A stretch of 64,000 bases of DNA from Hymenobacter sp. IS2118 (GTDB taxonomy: Bacteria > Bacteroidota > Bacteroidia > Cytophagales > Hymenobacteraceae), in assembly GCF_000715495.1 (NCBI RefSeq), contig NZ_JNLX01000184.1, positions 28,614-92,613 on the forward strand, read 5' to 3'. The translations under genes were made by a program, and so were the position numbers. The stretch's first letter is position 1, and each line of letters opens with the position of its first letter. Shown here piece after piece: positions 1 to 7,804 of this stretch. The notes under the pieces are model-generated. The model did not search any database. It was not told the origin of the DNA and saw only the letters and a list, made by a program, of their open reading frames with translations.

Positions 1-2066
1 CGCTGCCGCGGCTGCTGTTTGTGGCGCACCGGGAGGAGATATTGCGGCAGGCCCGCGCCACGTTTCGGCATATTCTGGGGGAGGCCAACTTTGGGGAATT
101 ATGGGTAGGCACGGAGCAGCCTTTGCAGTTTGAATACCTGTTTGTGTCGGTGCAGACCTTCGCGTCGCGGCTGGATTTCTTTCAGCAAACCATCCCAAGG
201 GACTATTACCAATACCTGGTGATTGACGAGGTGCACCACCTGGCAGCGGCGTCTTACCGGCCGATTCTGGCCTGGTTTCAGCCTACTATTCTGCTGGGAC
301 TGACCGCTACGCCGGAGCGGGCCGACGGGGAGAGCATCCTGCCAGACTTCGATAACACCATTGCGGCGGAAATTCGGCTGCCCGAAGCTATTGCGCGGGG
401 GCTGCTGGTGCCGTTTCAGTATTTCTGCATCACTGACCCGGTGGACTACCGCAACGTGCGGTGGACTAATGGGCGCTACGCCGCCGAGGACCTGACCAAC
501 GTGTACACCGGCAACGATGTGCGGGTGAGTGCCATTGTGGGGGCGTTACAGCGCTATTTGCTGGCGCCCCACCAGGCGCGGGCGCTGGGCTTCTGCGCCA
601 CGCGAGAGCATGCCCGGCTGATGGCAGCCAAGTTCCAGGCGGCGGGCCTAAATGCTAGCTACCTGGCTAGCGGCGACACCACACCGGAGCAGCGGCGGGC
701 GGCGGTGGCACAGCTGCGGCGCGGGGAGCTCAACTATCTGTTCGTGGTGGATATTTTCAACGAAGGCGTTGATATTCCCGAGGTGGATACGCTGCTGTTT
801 TTGCGGCCCACGGAAAGCCTGACGGTGTTCTTGCAACAGCTGGGCCGGGGACTGCGCCTGCACGAGAGCAAGGAGTGTTTGACGGTGCTGGACTTTGTGG
901 GGCAGGCCCGGCAGGAATACAGCTACGAGCAGAAATTCCGGGCGCTGCTGGGCCGCACCGGCGGCTCGGTGCTGAGCGAAGCGGAAGCGGGCTTTCCGCG
1001 TCTGCCCGTGGGGTGCAGCATCCAGATGGAGCGCGAGGCCATGCGGTTTATCCTCGACAACATCCGAGCGGCCACCGGCGAAAATGTGCGGGTGCTGGAG
1101 CGACGGATACGCGGCTTCGCCTTGGAAAGCGCGCTGCCGCTCACGCTGGCCACCTTTTTGGCGCACACGCATTTTGCGCTGGTGGACATTTACCGTTCGC
1201 GAGGCGACCGGGGCTGGACGGCGCTGAAAGTCCGGGCAGGGGTGCTGGCCCCGCCCGAGCTGGCGGCTACGGAAAAGCAGCTGGTGGGCAGTGTCTGGCG
1301 GTTGGCGCAAGCGAACGGGCCGGCTTTTCTGGCGTTTGTTCGGCGGGTGTTTGAGGGAGTGGAAGAATTACCGCAGCTGCTACAGCTGCCGCTGGGCCCG
1401 GAAATGGGGCTGATGCTGCACTACCTGCTGTACCAGAAGCCGGGGCCTAAGCTGGAGCTGGATTCGTTGCTGGACAGCCTTGGCACGCTGCGAGCCATGC
1501 CAACCCTCACGGCGGAGGTGTTGGAGGTAGTGGACGTTTGCGAAGCGCAAATAAGCATCCCGCCTATGGCGGTGGCGCTGCCTTACCAGTGCGCACTCCA
1601 GCTACACAGCCGCTACAGCCGCGATGAAATTCTGTGCGCGTTTGGCGTGTGGACGTTTGAGCGCAATCCTTCCGTGCGCGAGGGCGTGTGCTACATCGCG
1701 CCCCTGAACACGGAACTGCTGTTCGTTACGCTCGAAAAGTCGAGCCGCAACTACTCGCCCACGACGCTCTACCACGACTATGCCATCAGCGACACGCTGT
1801 TTCATTGGGAGTCGCAGAACAGCACGGCGGAAGACACGCCAAAGGGTATCAGCTACATTCGGCACCAGGCCCAAGGCAAGCAGCTGTTGCTGTTTGTGCG
1901 CGAGCAAAATCAGGATGCGGCGGGGTTGACGATGCCGTATGTGTTCCTGGGGCCCGTGCGGTATGTGAGCCACAAGGGCAACCGTCCAATGGCCATTACT
2001 TGGGAGTTGGCCACGCCGTTGCCGGGGTTCTTGTGGCACGAAGCGGGAAAAATGGCTGTGGGCTAG
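1..2066 (+). CDS. DEAD/DEAH-box helicase with DUF3427 C-terminus (copy 1, 5' part outside window)
   Basis: This is the 3' part of a superfamily II helicase gene; reading is open from the first bases and corresponds to residue 374 onward of the full copy at 22,289-25,471. Visible motifs are the DEVHH box, the LTATPER motif, and the GVDIPEVDT and QQLGRGLR motifs of the second RecA-like domain, followed by a long C-terminal DUF3427-type region. The two copies align without a gap up to the shared stop codon and differ at about 19 of 688 residues by eye, while many codons differ silently, so this copy looks selected rather than decayed. Whether its 5' end is intact cannot be seen. The likely role is nucleic-acid unwinding in defence or repair, an inference from the domain mix and location. 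Confidence 0.85.
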   Translation, partial: LPRLLFVAHREEILRQARATFRHILGEANFGELWVGTEQPLQFEYLFVSVQTFASRLDFFQQTIPRDYYQYLVIDEVHHLAAASYRPILAWFQPTILLGLTATPERADGESILPDFDNTIAAEIRLPEAIARGLLVPFQYFCITDPVDYRNVRWTNGRYAAEDLTNVYTGNDVRVSAIVGALQRYLLAPHQARALGFCATREHARLMAAKFQAAGLNASYLASGDTTPEQRRAAVAQLRRGELNYLFVVDIFNEGVDIPEVDTLLFLRPTESLTVFLQQLGRGLRLHESKECLTVLDFVGQARQEYSYEQKFRALLGRTGGSVLSEAEAGFPRLPVGCSIQMEREAMRFILDNIRAATGENVRVLERRIRGFALESALPLTLATFLAHTHFALVDIYRSRGDRGWTALKVRAGVLAPPELAATEKQLVGSVWRLAQANGPAFLAFVRRVFEGVEELPQLLQLPLGPEMGLMLHYLLYQKPGPKLELDSLLDSLGTLRAMPTLTAEVLEVVDVCEAQISIPPMAVALPYQCALQLHSRYSRDEILCAFGVWTFERNPSVREGVCYIAPLNTELLFVTLEKSSRNYSPTTLYHDYAISDTLFHWESQNSTAEDTPKGISYIRHQAQGKQLLLFVREQNQDAAGLTMPYVFLGPVRYVSHKGNRPMAITWELATPLPGFLWHEAGKMAVG

Positions 2067-2251
2067 CTGTTATATTTGCTGCGTGCACAGCCGCTAAGTG
2101 CACGGAAAGAAGCCTCTGTATCCACTGAAGCCTTGCGTTGCACGCGAGAGTCGTCGTAGGTGGTGCGGGGGCTTCTGCTGTTGGTAGGGTAGCGGTTTCA
2201 GCATGACTGCGCGTTCTTGAGCCGGCACCGAAGTACAAGGTAACGCGATTA

Positions 2252-2360
2252 TTGCAGCAAGCTGCTGCAAAATTATAATCTTGCAACAAGCTGTTGCAAG
2301 ATTAACGCTGGTATCGTCAGGCTTCAAGTAGTGCAGCAACTTGCTGCACTACTTGAAGCC
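2252..2360. repeat. cluster of three related palindromes
   Basis: Three perfect inverted repeats share one core. The first is TTGCAGCA-AGC-TGCTGCAA at 2252-2270. The second is CTTGCAACA-AGC-TGTTGCAAG at 2280-2300. The third has 20-bp arms and a 1-base centre at 2320-2360, with core GTGCAGCA-ACT-TGCTGCAC. They lie between the converging ends of the helicase copy and the 2445-2765 gene. The long one could act as a bidirectional terminator although it lacks a T-run. The shared half-site TGCRRCA suggests a protein binding array or a REP-like family. The rest of 2067-2444 shows no gene. Confidence 0.85.
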
Positions 2361-2444
2361 TCATGCTTTTTGCAATGCTCTCTTTAAAAATGCTTCGTCG
2401 ACCAGATGCCAATGAAGTATTTCCATTTTCCAGAGAAGCTACAA

Positions 2445-2765
2445 TTAGCTTAGGTCCTCCACTAAAGCCGAAGGAGCCTCGCGCATGACGACCAGAAGGC
2501 CGTGGTCCCGGGATTGGGCGGTGGTGTACTTCTCACTGCGGCCGATGATTTCGCCGTTAGCGGCCACATGGTTGAAGCCGTATTGGCCGGCGTTGAAGAA
2601 CGACTCGAAGCGCTGCGGCTGGCAATTGGCTTTTACGCTCTGGATACCGTTCTGGCAACTGGCCTTGGTGGTGTAGCCTTCGCTGGATTGGACGATTTCG
2701 CCGTTGTCGGCGCGCAGGTGGTACCAGTACTGGCCGCAGCTCTGAAAGATTTGGAAGGTTGCCAT
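2445..2765 (-). CDS. YegP/DUF1508-family protein
   Basis: A 106-residue protein with two tandem copies of the roughly 45-residue DUF1508 unit: FQIFQSCGQYWYHLRADNGE near residue 3, then FNAGQYGFNHVAANGEII near residue 60, each followed by an SE-Y-T motif. The family is small, cytosolic and of unknown biochemical role, and is often found in phages and mobile elements. I chose the ATG whose complement is at 2763-2765 because the fold begins there; the longer upstream reading is low-complexity. It is the last gene of the leftward recombination operon. Confidence 0.8.
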   Translation of the reverse strand: MATFQIFQSCGQYWYHLRADNGEIVQSSEGYTTKASCQNGIQSVKANCQPQRFESFFNAGQYGFNHVAANGEIIGRSEKYTTAQSRDHGLLVVMREAPSALVEDLS

Positions 2766-2806
2766 AGTGAGCAAGAAAAGAGCGTGGTGAAATGAATGGC
2801 AGCAAG

Positions 2807-3496
2807 CTAGGCGGCCAGCGCCAACGGCGCGGGCATGGTGAGGGGAATGAACAAGCCGGCGGCTCGCCGGGCGTGGTGGCGTAGCAGGGTGGTGTACTTC
2901 TTGCGGCCCTGCTCGATGAGATTGGGCGTGGCCGTTAGCTCGACGCGCCACACTTCGTACGGGGCCTTCTTCTGCACGCCGATGATGAGGAAGCGAGTGG
3001 CCCCGAGCACATCAATATACAGGGCGGCCTGGCGGTCGTAGTCGTACTTCTCAATAGTGGTCAGGAAGTGGGCCAGGTCGGGGCTGCTGGTGGTTTTGAA
3101 GTCGATAAGCGTGAGCTGGCGGCCGGCGGGGCTGCGCACAAGCAGGTCGGGGCGGAGCTTCACCCCTACGCCGGTGGCGGTGTGGATGGCGGTGTAGGAC
3201 TGTTCGGCGTGGCCCCGATAAAGAAGGTCGCGACAGTAGCGCTGGCGGCGCACCTGGCGGGCCAACTGCTCCAGGTCGGCCCACTTGATGCCGCGCTCCT
3301 CGGTGCGGGCGTAGGTGGCGGGCTCCAGCACGGCGGTGTGAAAGTGGCTGCCGTAGGCCAGGGCCACGGGGTTGGGCTGGCGGGGCTGGCCAAGTAGCTC
3401 CTGCTTGAGGGTGCTCAAGTCGGTGTTGCTGACCTGGGGAAGGGCGCGGTGCTGGGCCTGGGTTAGGTCGGGGTGATGGGTAAGGGCGTGAAACAT
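2807..3496 (-). CDS. RecE-like PD-(D/E)XK exonuclease
   Basis: A 229-residue protein with the layout of the RecE/exonuclease VIII C-terminal nuclease family (PDDEXK_12-like). HFHTAVLEP lies near residue 52, a charged helix follows, then KLRPDLL near 114 and LIDFKTT near 131, which supply the acidic residue and the D-x-K of the PD-(D/E)XK site. The family digests one strand of linear duplex DNA for single-strand annealing recombination, usually with a RecT or similar annealase. No RecT is recognisable next to it; the unassigned 242-residue gene upstream could be the partner, but that is a guess. It sits in the leftward phage-type operon. Confidence 0.8.
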   Translation of the reverse strand: MFHALTHHPDLTQAQHRALPQVSNTDLSTLKQELLGQPRQPNPVALAYGSHFHTAVLEPATYARTEERGIKWADLEQLARQVRRQRYCRDLLYRGHAEQSYTAIHTATGVGVKLRPDLLVRSPAGRQLTLIDFKTTSSPDLAHFLTTIEKYDYDRQAALYIDVLGATRFLIIGVQKKAPYEVWRVELTATPNLIEQGRKKYTTLLRHHARRAAGLFIPLTMPAPLALAA

Positions 3497-3514
3497 GACG
3501 TCGAGAAAATAGGG

Positions 3515-3760
3515 TTAGCGTATGAGGGCCAGGCGCTGCGGTTCGGCGGCGCGGTGAAGCCAAATGTGGGCGCTGCCACAGCCGACCAGATAAGCAGGTT
3601 CAGGGAAGAGTCGGCGTACCTGTGGGGCGAAGTCGCGCAAGTCGGGCAGCGGTTCGGTATCAGCCAATAGCTCGGTCAGTTGGGCCAGCAAGGCGGCTTC
3701 GGCGTCGTCGCGGGCTGGCTGTTCAATGGACAGCTGGGGAAGTCCGGCGGGGTGATTCAT
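3515..3760 (-). CDS. hypothetical protein, 81 aa
   Basis: A short leftward gene between the nuclease and the 242-residue gene. The start is the ATG complementary to 3758-3760; an upstream extension would be proline-rich and overlap the neighbour. The protein is acidic in its first half and ends in an Arg-rich tail. No domain is recognised. Operon position and spacing support it as a real small phage-type gene. Confidence 0.55.
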   Translation of the reverse strand: MNHPAGLPQLSIEQPARDDAEAALLAQLTELLADTEPLPDLRDFAPQVRRLFPEPAYLVGCGSAHIWLHRAAEPQRLALIR

Positions 3761-3827
3761 CGGTAATGGTTTTGAATGAATAAGTAGCCAGGTGGCCCCC
3801 ACAGCGGGTACTATGGGGGCCGGGCCA

Positions 3828-4556
3828 TTAGGCAGCCAGGGGTAAGGCAACCGGCTCAGCGGCGGCGGGGTCCGGGTCTTGCGGTTCGTCCTCGGCGGGC
3901 ACGGTGTAGCCGTGCTGGATGCGCATATCAGCGGCACCGGTGTAGGTTTCGGCACGCCAAATGGGGAAGTCGCGGGCGAAGTCGCGGCGGGCGGCTACCT
4001 CGGCCGCGTCGGCGGCTTCGTAGCTGAACTGGGCGATGTAATAGGTGGCGGTCTTGCCCTCCTTGGTAGTCTGCTTTTTCTCGGCGGTAACCTTGACCGT
4101 CACGTCGGCCAGGGTCAAGTCGTCGTAAAAAAGCGGCTCGATGAGGCGGTACAGGTTTTCGACGCTGTAGCCGTGGAAGAGCACCGCACACACGGCGCCC
4201 TTGTCGTCGGCAAAAAACAGCTCGGCCCACAGCTTGCGGCCCATGTTCAGAATGTCATCCTGAAACACGCGCCAGGCCAGCGGAATGAAGGAAAGCGAGC
4301 TGCCTAGCGGTACCGTGCCGCCGATATTGAACTGGCCGGCCTTGGCATCGAAACGCACTTGGCGCGGGTGGCCGGGTAGGTAGCGAAAGCGCGACACCTG
4401 CACGACTTCGCCGGTGGCCTCGTCGGCCTTTTCGATGAGGTAAGCCGGCGTGGCCGTAATGGAGGTGCTGAGCGTGAGCATAGGCGTCTCGGGGGCAGTG
4501 GTGTGGGCAGTAGCTTCGGTGGAGGCGCTGCGCTGGGCTTTTACTTTGGTGGACAT
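3828..4556 (-). CDS. hypothetical phage-type recombination-operon protein, 242 aa
   Basis: The protein has a disordered Ala/Thr-rich N-terminus (about residues 1-35), a central mixed alpha/beta region with VSRFRYLPGHPRQVRFDAKAG and ELFFADDKGAVCAVLFHGYS, a Lys-rich stretch TVKVTAEKKQTTKEGKTATYY, and an acidic, Ala/Pro-rich tail. The acidic tail and its place directly upstream of a RecE-like nuclease would fit a single-strand-DNA-binding or annealing protein. No family motif confirms this, so I leave the function open. The start ATG complements 4554-4556; an upstream extension runs through low-complexity sequence. Confidence 0.65.
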   Translation of the reverse strand: MSTKVKAQRSASTEATAHTTAPETPMLTLSTSITATPAYLIEKADEATGEVVQVSRFRYLPGHPRQVRFDAKAGQFNIGGTVPLGSSLSFIPLAWRVFQDDILNMGRKLWAELFFADDKGAVCAVLFHGYSVENLYRLIEPLFYDDLTLADVTVKVTAEKKQTTKEGKTATYYIAQFSYEAADAAEVAARRDFARDFPIWRAETYTGAADMRIQHGYTVPAEDEPQDPDPAAAEPVALPLAA

Positions 4557-4626
4557 AACGGGAAATGGTTGGGGTGGAAAAGAAAAAGGTGGGGCCTGTT
4601 GGCGGCCGGCCCCTGCGCCGATTTTG

Positions 4627-4941
4627 TTAGCGGAATTGTTTGTCGTGGCACAGGATGGCACGGCCCACGATGGAATCGACGCCACGGGCGGCGGGCTGGT
4701 GCTGGTGCCACAGATAGGTGGCCAGCAGATTGAGGTAGGCCGGGTTGCGGAACTTGCCTTCTTCGTCGACGATTAAAATCAGCTCGGACGTGAGGCGTAT
4801 CACCTCTACTGTTTGGCAATCGAGCAACTGGTATAGCTCGGCCAGTTTGAAGCTGCGGCCGTTTTTGGGGTTGACGGATTGAGGCTCGGCGCTGTGCGGG
4901 TCGAGTAACTGGGGCTGGTAAGGAGTGGCGGTTTTGGCCAT
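4627..4941 (-). CDS. DUF3846-like protein, 104 aa
   Basis: The region ELILIVDEEGKFRNPAYLNL, followed by ATYLWHQ and VDSIVGRAILCHD, matches the pattern of DUF3846: a short strand with DEEGK, a helix with a hydrophobic repeat, then D-x-I-V-G-x-A-hydrophobic-C-H. The family is common in phages and plasmids and has no known role. The N-terminal 30 residues are polar and probably unstructured. It belongs to the same leftward gene train. Confidence 0.6.
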   Translation of the reverse strand: MAKTATPYQPQLLDPHSAEPQSVNPKNGRSFKLAELYQLLDCQTVEVIRLTSELILIVDEEGKFRNPAYLNLLATYLWHQHQPAARGVDSIVGRAILCHDKQFR

Positions 4942-5011
4942 GATGAGGCGGTTTTATGGGGCCGCCCGACTCGGCGGCCCCTGATTGGAGAATTGATTTT
5001 TGCTAGGGATG

Positions 5012-5218
5012 CTAATAGCCTTCGACCTCGAACATCATCTGTTCGTACTCGCCATCTTCCCACCCTTGCTGCTCTTGCTCGTGGTGGTAGTAGGCTTGGC
5101 GCTCCCACTCTTCGCGGGCAGCGGCTTCTTGCTCGTAGAAAGTGGCATGGGCTTCATCAGCGGCCATTTCGTCGCCGCTCAGGCCGTTCAGTTCGGCCTC
5201 AGTTGGTTCGTAATCCAT
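5012..5218 (-). CDS. small acidic protein, 68 aa
   Basis: A 68-residue protein starting MDYEPTEAELNGL and very rich in Glu, Gln and Tyr, with a likely helical middle (EQEAAAREEWERQAYYHHEQE). It has no Lys and only two Arg. Such small acidic proteins are frequent in phage early operons and may mimic DNA or bind host factors, but no family is recognised. The gene is aligned with its neighbours. Confidence 0.55.
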   Translation of the reverse strand: MDYEPTEAELNGLSGDEMAADEAHATFYEQEAAAREEWERQAYYHHEQEQQGWEDGEYEQMMFEVEGY

Positions 5219-5266
5219 GAAATGGAGGATAAAGGGCCCGCCCCGCAGCTGGCGCGGGCCATATGG

Positions 5267-5662
5267 CTAGAAAAGCGGGTACTTGGCGCGGGCAGCCTGC
5301 AGGGCAGCGCCCGCCGGGCTGGCGTGGTAGGCTGCCGCAGCCGCGGCGTATGCGGCCTGGGCCTCGCGGCAGCGCAGGATGGCGGCGCGCAGCTGGGCAA
5401 AGCGGCCGGGCCGGGAGCCGTACACCTCGCGCAGCGCGTACTTGGCGGCGCGGGCATCAAACAGGGCGGAATGAGCACGGGCCAGCGCGACGGTGGCGGC
5501 TACTGAAGCCGGCGAAACGGGAGCCGGCGCGGGCCGAGGGGCAACCTGGGGGCGGTGCGGATACTTAGCCTCCAGGCGGGCAAGGGTAGCGCGTAAGGCA
5601 GCCAGCTTGCTAGCAGCCGCGCCCACGATGGGCGCGGCTGGGGCAATGGCGACGCTAGGCAT
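5267..5662 (-). CDS. hypothetical Ala-rich protein, 131 aa
   Basis: The protein has a Pro/Ala-rich N-terminal half with a KLAALRATLARLEAKYP helix near residue 20, and an Ala/Arg-rich helical second half that ends AARAKYPLF. The ATG at 5660-5662 (complement) overlaps the last codons of the upstream gene by 8 bases, which supports this start and translational coupling. No domain is recognised. A structural or coiled-coil role is possible. Confidence 0.5.
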   Translation of the reverse strand: MPSVAIAPAAPIVGAAASKLAALRATLARLEAKYPHRPQVAPRPAPAPVSPASVAATVALARAHSALFDARAAKYALREVYGSRPGRFAQLRAAILRCREAQAAYAAAAAAYHASPAGAALQAARAKYPLF

Positions 5663-5978
5663 GAGCGGGGACGCCGGCAAAATCATCCTCGGCTTTGATG
5701 ACCTCCCACACGGCCCCAAAGGCATAGCCGGGGTAGGCGGCGCGCATGGAGCGGAACGCCTCGCGCAGCGCGTGAAACGGGCACTTGCCGGTGCCTTTGA
5801 AGTCTGGGCGAGGCTGCCCTTCGGCCGGCTGCTCGGCCAGCTTGAGGCTGATGTACCAGGAGGTGCCGCCCTGGTCGTAGGTGGCGGCGGACTGTGATAC
5901 CCAAATGCCGGAGAATGGGCAGAGGGCGGGGCCTTTCCAGGCGGCAGCAGCGAGCTGCAAAAGTTGGTTGGGTTGCAT
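5655..5978 (-). CDS. hypothetical protein, 107 aa, first gene of recombination operon
   Basis: The first gene of the leftward operon. Features are a helical start MQPNQLLQLAAAAWKG, an aromatic region with two Cys (ALCPFSGIWV and GTGKCPFHALREAF), and AYPGYAFGAVWEVI. The two CPF motifs could be a metal pair but are too few to assign a fold. Its start lies about 85 bases from a TATCTTTA hexamer-like element on the minus strand (6061-6068) and about 100 from a GTAACA/TGTTAC dyad, a plausible regulated promoter. Confidence 0.55.
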   Translation of the reverse strand: MQPNQLLQLAAAAWKGPALCPFSGIWVSQSAATYDQGGTSWYISLKLAEQPAEGQPRPDFKGTGKCPFHALREAFRSMRAAYPGYAFGAVWEVIKAEDDFAGVPAHA

Positions 5979-6060
5979 GGCTGTATGTGTTAGCCGTGGG
6001 TGCCCCGCGCCGTAGGCCTCCGGGTAGGGCGGGCGTCCGGGCCTATCCCGGACTACATAC

Positions 6061-6092
6061 TAAAGATACGAAATAATGTAACATGTTGTTAC
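6061..6092 (-). promoter_or_regulatory. likely operator and -7 element of the leftward recombination operon
   Basis: GTAACA-TGT-TGTTAC at 6078-6092 is a perfect dyad. Next to it, the minus strand reads TATCTTTA at 6068-6061, one base off the Bacteroidota -7 consensus TAnnTTTG. A clear -33 element is not seen. The same GTAAC/GTTAC half-sites occur at the cI/cro region and before the holin-like gene. Confidence 0.5.
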
Positions 6093-6920
6093 GTTTGGTA
6101 ATAAAATATGTGACAAATATTGAGTGCCATGACCAGGCGCTTAGCTTTATAAAATGCAATAAAATGGAGCACCCGCGCCGTGCTTGGAAAACCTAAATGC
6201 CTTTTAGACGGGGTTTGGGGCGGCCAGCGCCCAATGGATGCTCGGCGGAGCCGGCCTTGTGAGGCGGTAGTGGCCGACCAGCGGGAGGCTGCGGAAGCCG
6301 AGGAGGATGACCGGGCGTTAGCCAGGGCATGATGGCGGGGGCTTGGGGTACTCCCCAATGAAACTCTCCGCGAAGCGGGCCTTGCTTCTGCCTGCGTGGC
6401 TTGAACGCAAATAGTACCAGCTGGCGGCAGGCGTTTTAGCCTGTGGCCTGCACCTGCTCCGGGGAGGCGGGCGCGCGGTGTGGGGCCTGTTTCAGGCCCG
6501 GCACGGCGGGGCCGTGGTGCGGAAGGTTGGCGTCAGGATAGTGTCTGAAGCGGCTTTTGTGGCGGTGCGGTGGGGAGAGGGCTGGGGCGTTGTGGAGCGG
6601 AGAAGTGGACGCCGCGTAGTGGGGTTTTGGGCGGAGGTACGGAGCCCAAACCCTGCGGAGCAAGGTAGCGACGGAGCGAAACGACGACCGGGGCCGGGGC
6701 GTGGGTTAGGTGGGCACGGACGGGCGGCACGTCCTGAAAGGCGGGCGGCATGGCCGGCGGCGTGCTGGCGGAGCGTCTGTGAGTAGCTGGGCGAATCTGA
6801 TAGTATCCAGGTGGCGCTGGCTGCAGCAGGGATAGTAGCCAAGCCGACCAGCGGGAGGCTGCACGTAGGGCCGGAGCGAAGCGGAGTGGCGGATAGCCCG
6901 GCCCGAAGGGGCTGCCCTGA
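6093..6920. other. long G-rich gap with a 20-nt direct repeat; no convincing gene
   Basis: More than 800 bases between the divergent recombination and lysis operons hold no credible coding region. The plus strand is very G-rich. GCCGACCAGCGGGAGGCTGC occurs at 6273-6292 and again at 6843-6862. GGGCCTG-TTT-CAGGCCC at 6483-6499 is a perfect hairpin, and GGAGCGAA recurs near 6673 and 6871. An open frame at 6478-6786 has no protein-like pattern. The region could encode a structured RNA, be an origin or packaging region, or be eroded sequence. Confidence 0.5.
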
Positions 6921-6965
6921 AAATGCAAACATTGGGAATTGGCGGCCAACAACTATGTTGCAAAA

Positions 6966-6985
6966 TGTTACGTAAATTTGTAACA
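6966..6985 (+). promoter_or_regulatory. operator dyad over the -7 box of the lysis operon
   Basis: TGTTAC at 6966-6971 and GTAACA at 6980-6985 form an inverted repeat with an 8-base spacer. The spacer holds TAAATTTG (6973-6980), an exact match to the -7 consensus TAnnTTTG, 36 bases before the holin-like start at 7016. A further GTAACC is at 6998-7003. No good -33 element is visible. Repressor binding here would block transcription of the holin-endolysin pair. Confidence 0.5.
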
Positions 6986-7015
6986 CGCTTCGTATTTGTA
7001 ACCAATCTCCTCCTC

Positions 7016-7303
7016 ATGTTTAGTAGCACGAAAACCGGGCACCTTGCACACATTCTTGCAACGGCCCTTATTGGTCAGGTAGCCGGCAATGAACTGGTCC
7101 CACCGGACCCCGAGAAAATTGAGAGGTATGGGCACCTGATTATCCAGGTGCTGGTGGCCATCGTCACTATTTGGGCGACTGTTCGAAAGGCGCTGCAAAA
7201 ACCTGAAAACGTGGTAAGGTCTCCGGTGGTGGGTGTTGTGGCGGCTCCGGCTGCCTCAACTGCTAGCGGAACTGACGCTAATGCTGGAACTGATGGCGCC
7301 TAA
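7016..7303 (+). CDS. holin-like small membrane protein, 95 aa
   Basis: From the ATG at 7016 the protein has a weak N-terminal hydrophobic stretch (HILATALIGQVAG), then LVPPDPEKIERYG, one clear membrane segment (HLIIQVLVAIVTIWATV, about residues 43-59), a basic RKALQK cap and an Ala/Thr-rich soluble tail. It overlaps the following M15 endolysin gene by 11 bases. Small size, a membrane segment and coupling to a lysin are typical of holins, which permeabilise the inner membrane; sequence alone does not prove that role. An upstream in-frame start at 6923 would add the promoter region and is unlikely. Confidence 0.55.
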   Translation: MFSSTKTGHLAHILATALIGQVAGNELVPPDPEKIERYGHLIIQVLVAIVTIWATVRKALQKPENVVRSPVVGVVAAPAASTASGTDANAGTDGA

Positions 7304-7754
7304 TAAAGCCAAGAGTGGGGCAACGCGGGCGGTGCCGCAGCTGAGCGGGGTTCAGCTGAAGGTCCAGGCGGCCCGGCTGGGGCAGGCGGTCCCGAGTCTG
7401 GCGGCGGCCTACGCGCAGGCGTTGGCGCGGTGGCTGGGTGACCCGGTGTTGCGGCTGGCCGGGCGGCCGATTATTACAGAGTGCTACCGGAGCCCGGAGC
7501 GGCAGGATGAGCTGTACAAGCAGGGGCGCAGCAAGCCGGGGCCGGTAGTGACGTACAAGCGAGGCGGTGAATCGAAGCACAACACGCTGCCGTCGAAGGC
7601 ACTGGACGTGGCGTTCATTCTGGCCGATGGGGAGGTGTCGTGGTCGGGGCTGCTGTTGAGCAAGTTTGCGCGGCTTATGAAGGCCGCTGATGCGCGGGTG
7701 CGTTGGGGTGGGGACTGGCCGAAGTTCAAGGACTGGCCGCATTTTGAGGTGTAG
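7293..7754 (+). CDS. M15-family peptidase (phage-type endolysin)
   Basis: A 153-residue peptidase of the M15/VanY-CwlK group. Motifs in order are ITECYRSPERQDELYKQGRS, typical of the family's first strand and helix, then SKHNTLPSKALDVAF, which supplies the zinc ligands His and Asp, and WPHFEV at the C-terminus with the last zinc His. The insertion TLPSK replaces the usual short G-R-A loop. Enzymes of this type cleave peptide cross-bridges of peptidoglycan (L-Ala-D-Glu or D-Ala-D-Ala). No signal peptide is present, so release would need the holin-like protein just upstream. A strong terminator follows at once. Confidence 0.8.
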   Translation: MAPNKAKSGATRAVPQLSGVQLKVQAARLGQAVPSLAAAYAQALARWLGDPVLRLAGRPIITECYRSPERQDELYKQGRSKPGPVVTYKRGGESKHNTLPSKALDVAFILADGEVSWSGLLLSKFARLMKAADARVRWGGDWPKFKDWPHFEV

Positions 7755-7759
7755 GGTGG

Positions 7760-7799
7760 AAACGAAACGAGCGGGCCAGGTGGTCCGCTCGTTTCGTTT
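7760..7799. terminator. terminator after endolysin gene
   Basis: AAACGAAACGAGCGG (7760-7774) and CCGCTCGTTTCGTTT (7785-7799) form a perfect 15-bp stem with a 10-base loop. The stem ends in T-rich sequence on both strands. It begins 6 bases after the endolysin stop. Confidence 0.85.
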
Positions 7800-7804
7800 G
7801 TAGT

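Noticed and set aside
6478..6786. 102-residue frame in the G-rich gap
   Set aside because: Arg/Gly/Trp-rich sequence with no protein-like pattern; stop codons are simply rare in such G-rich DNA.
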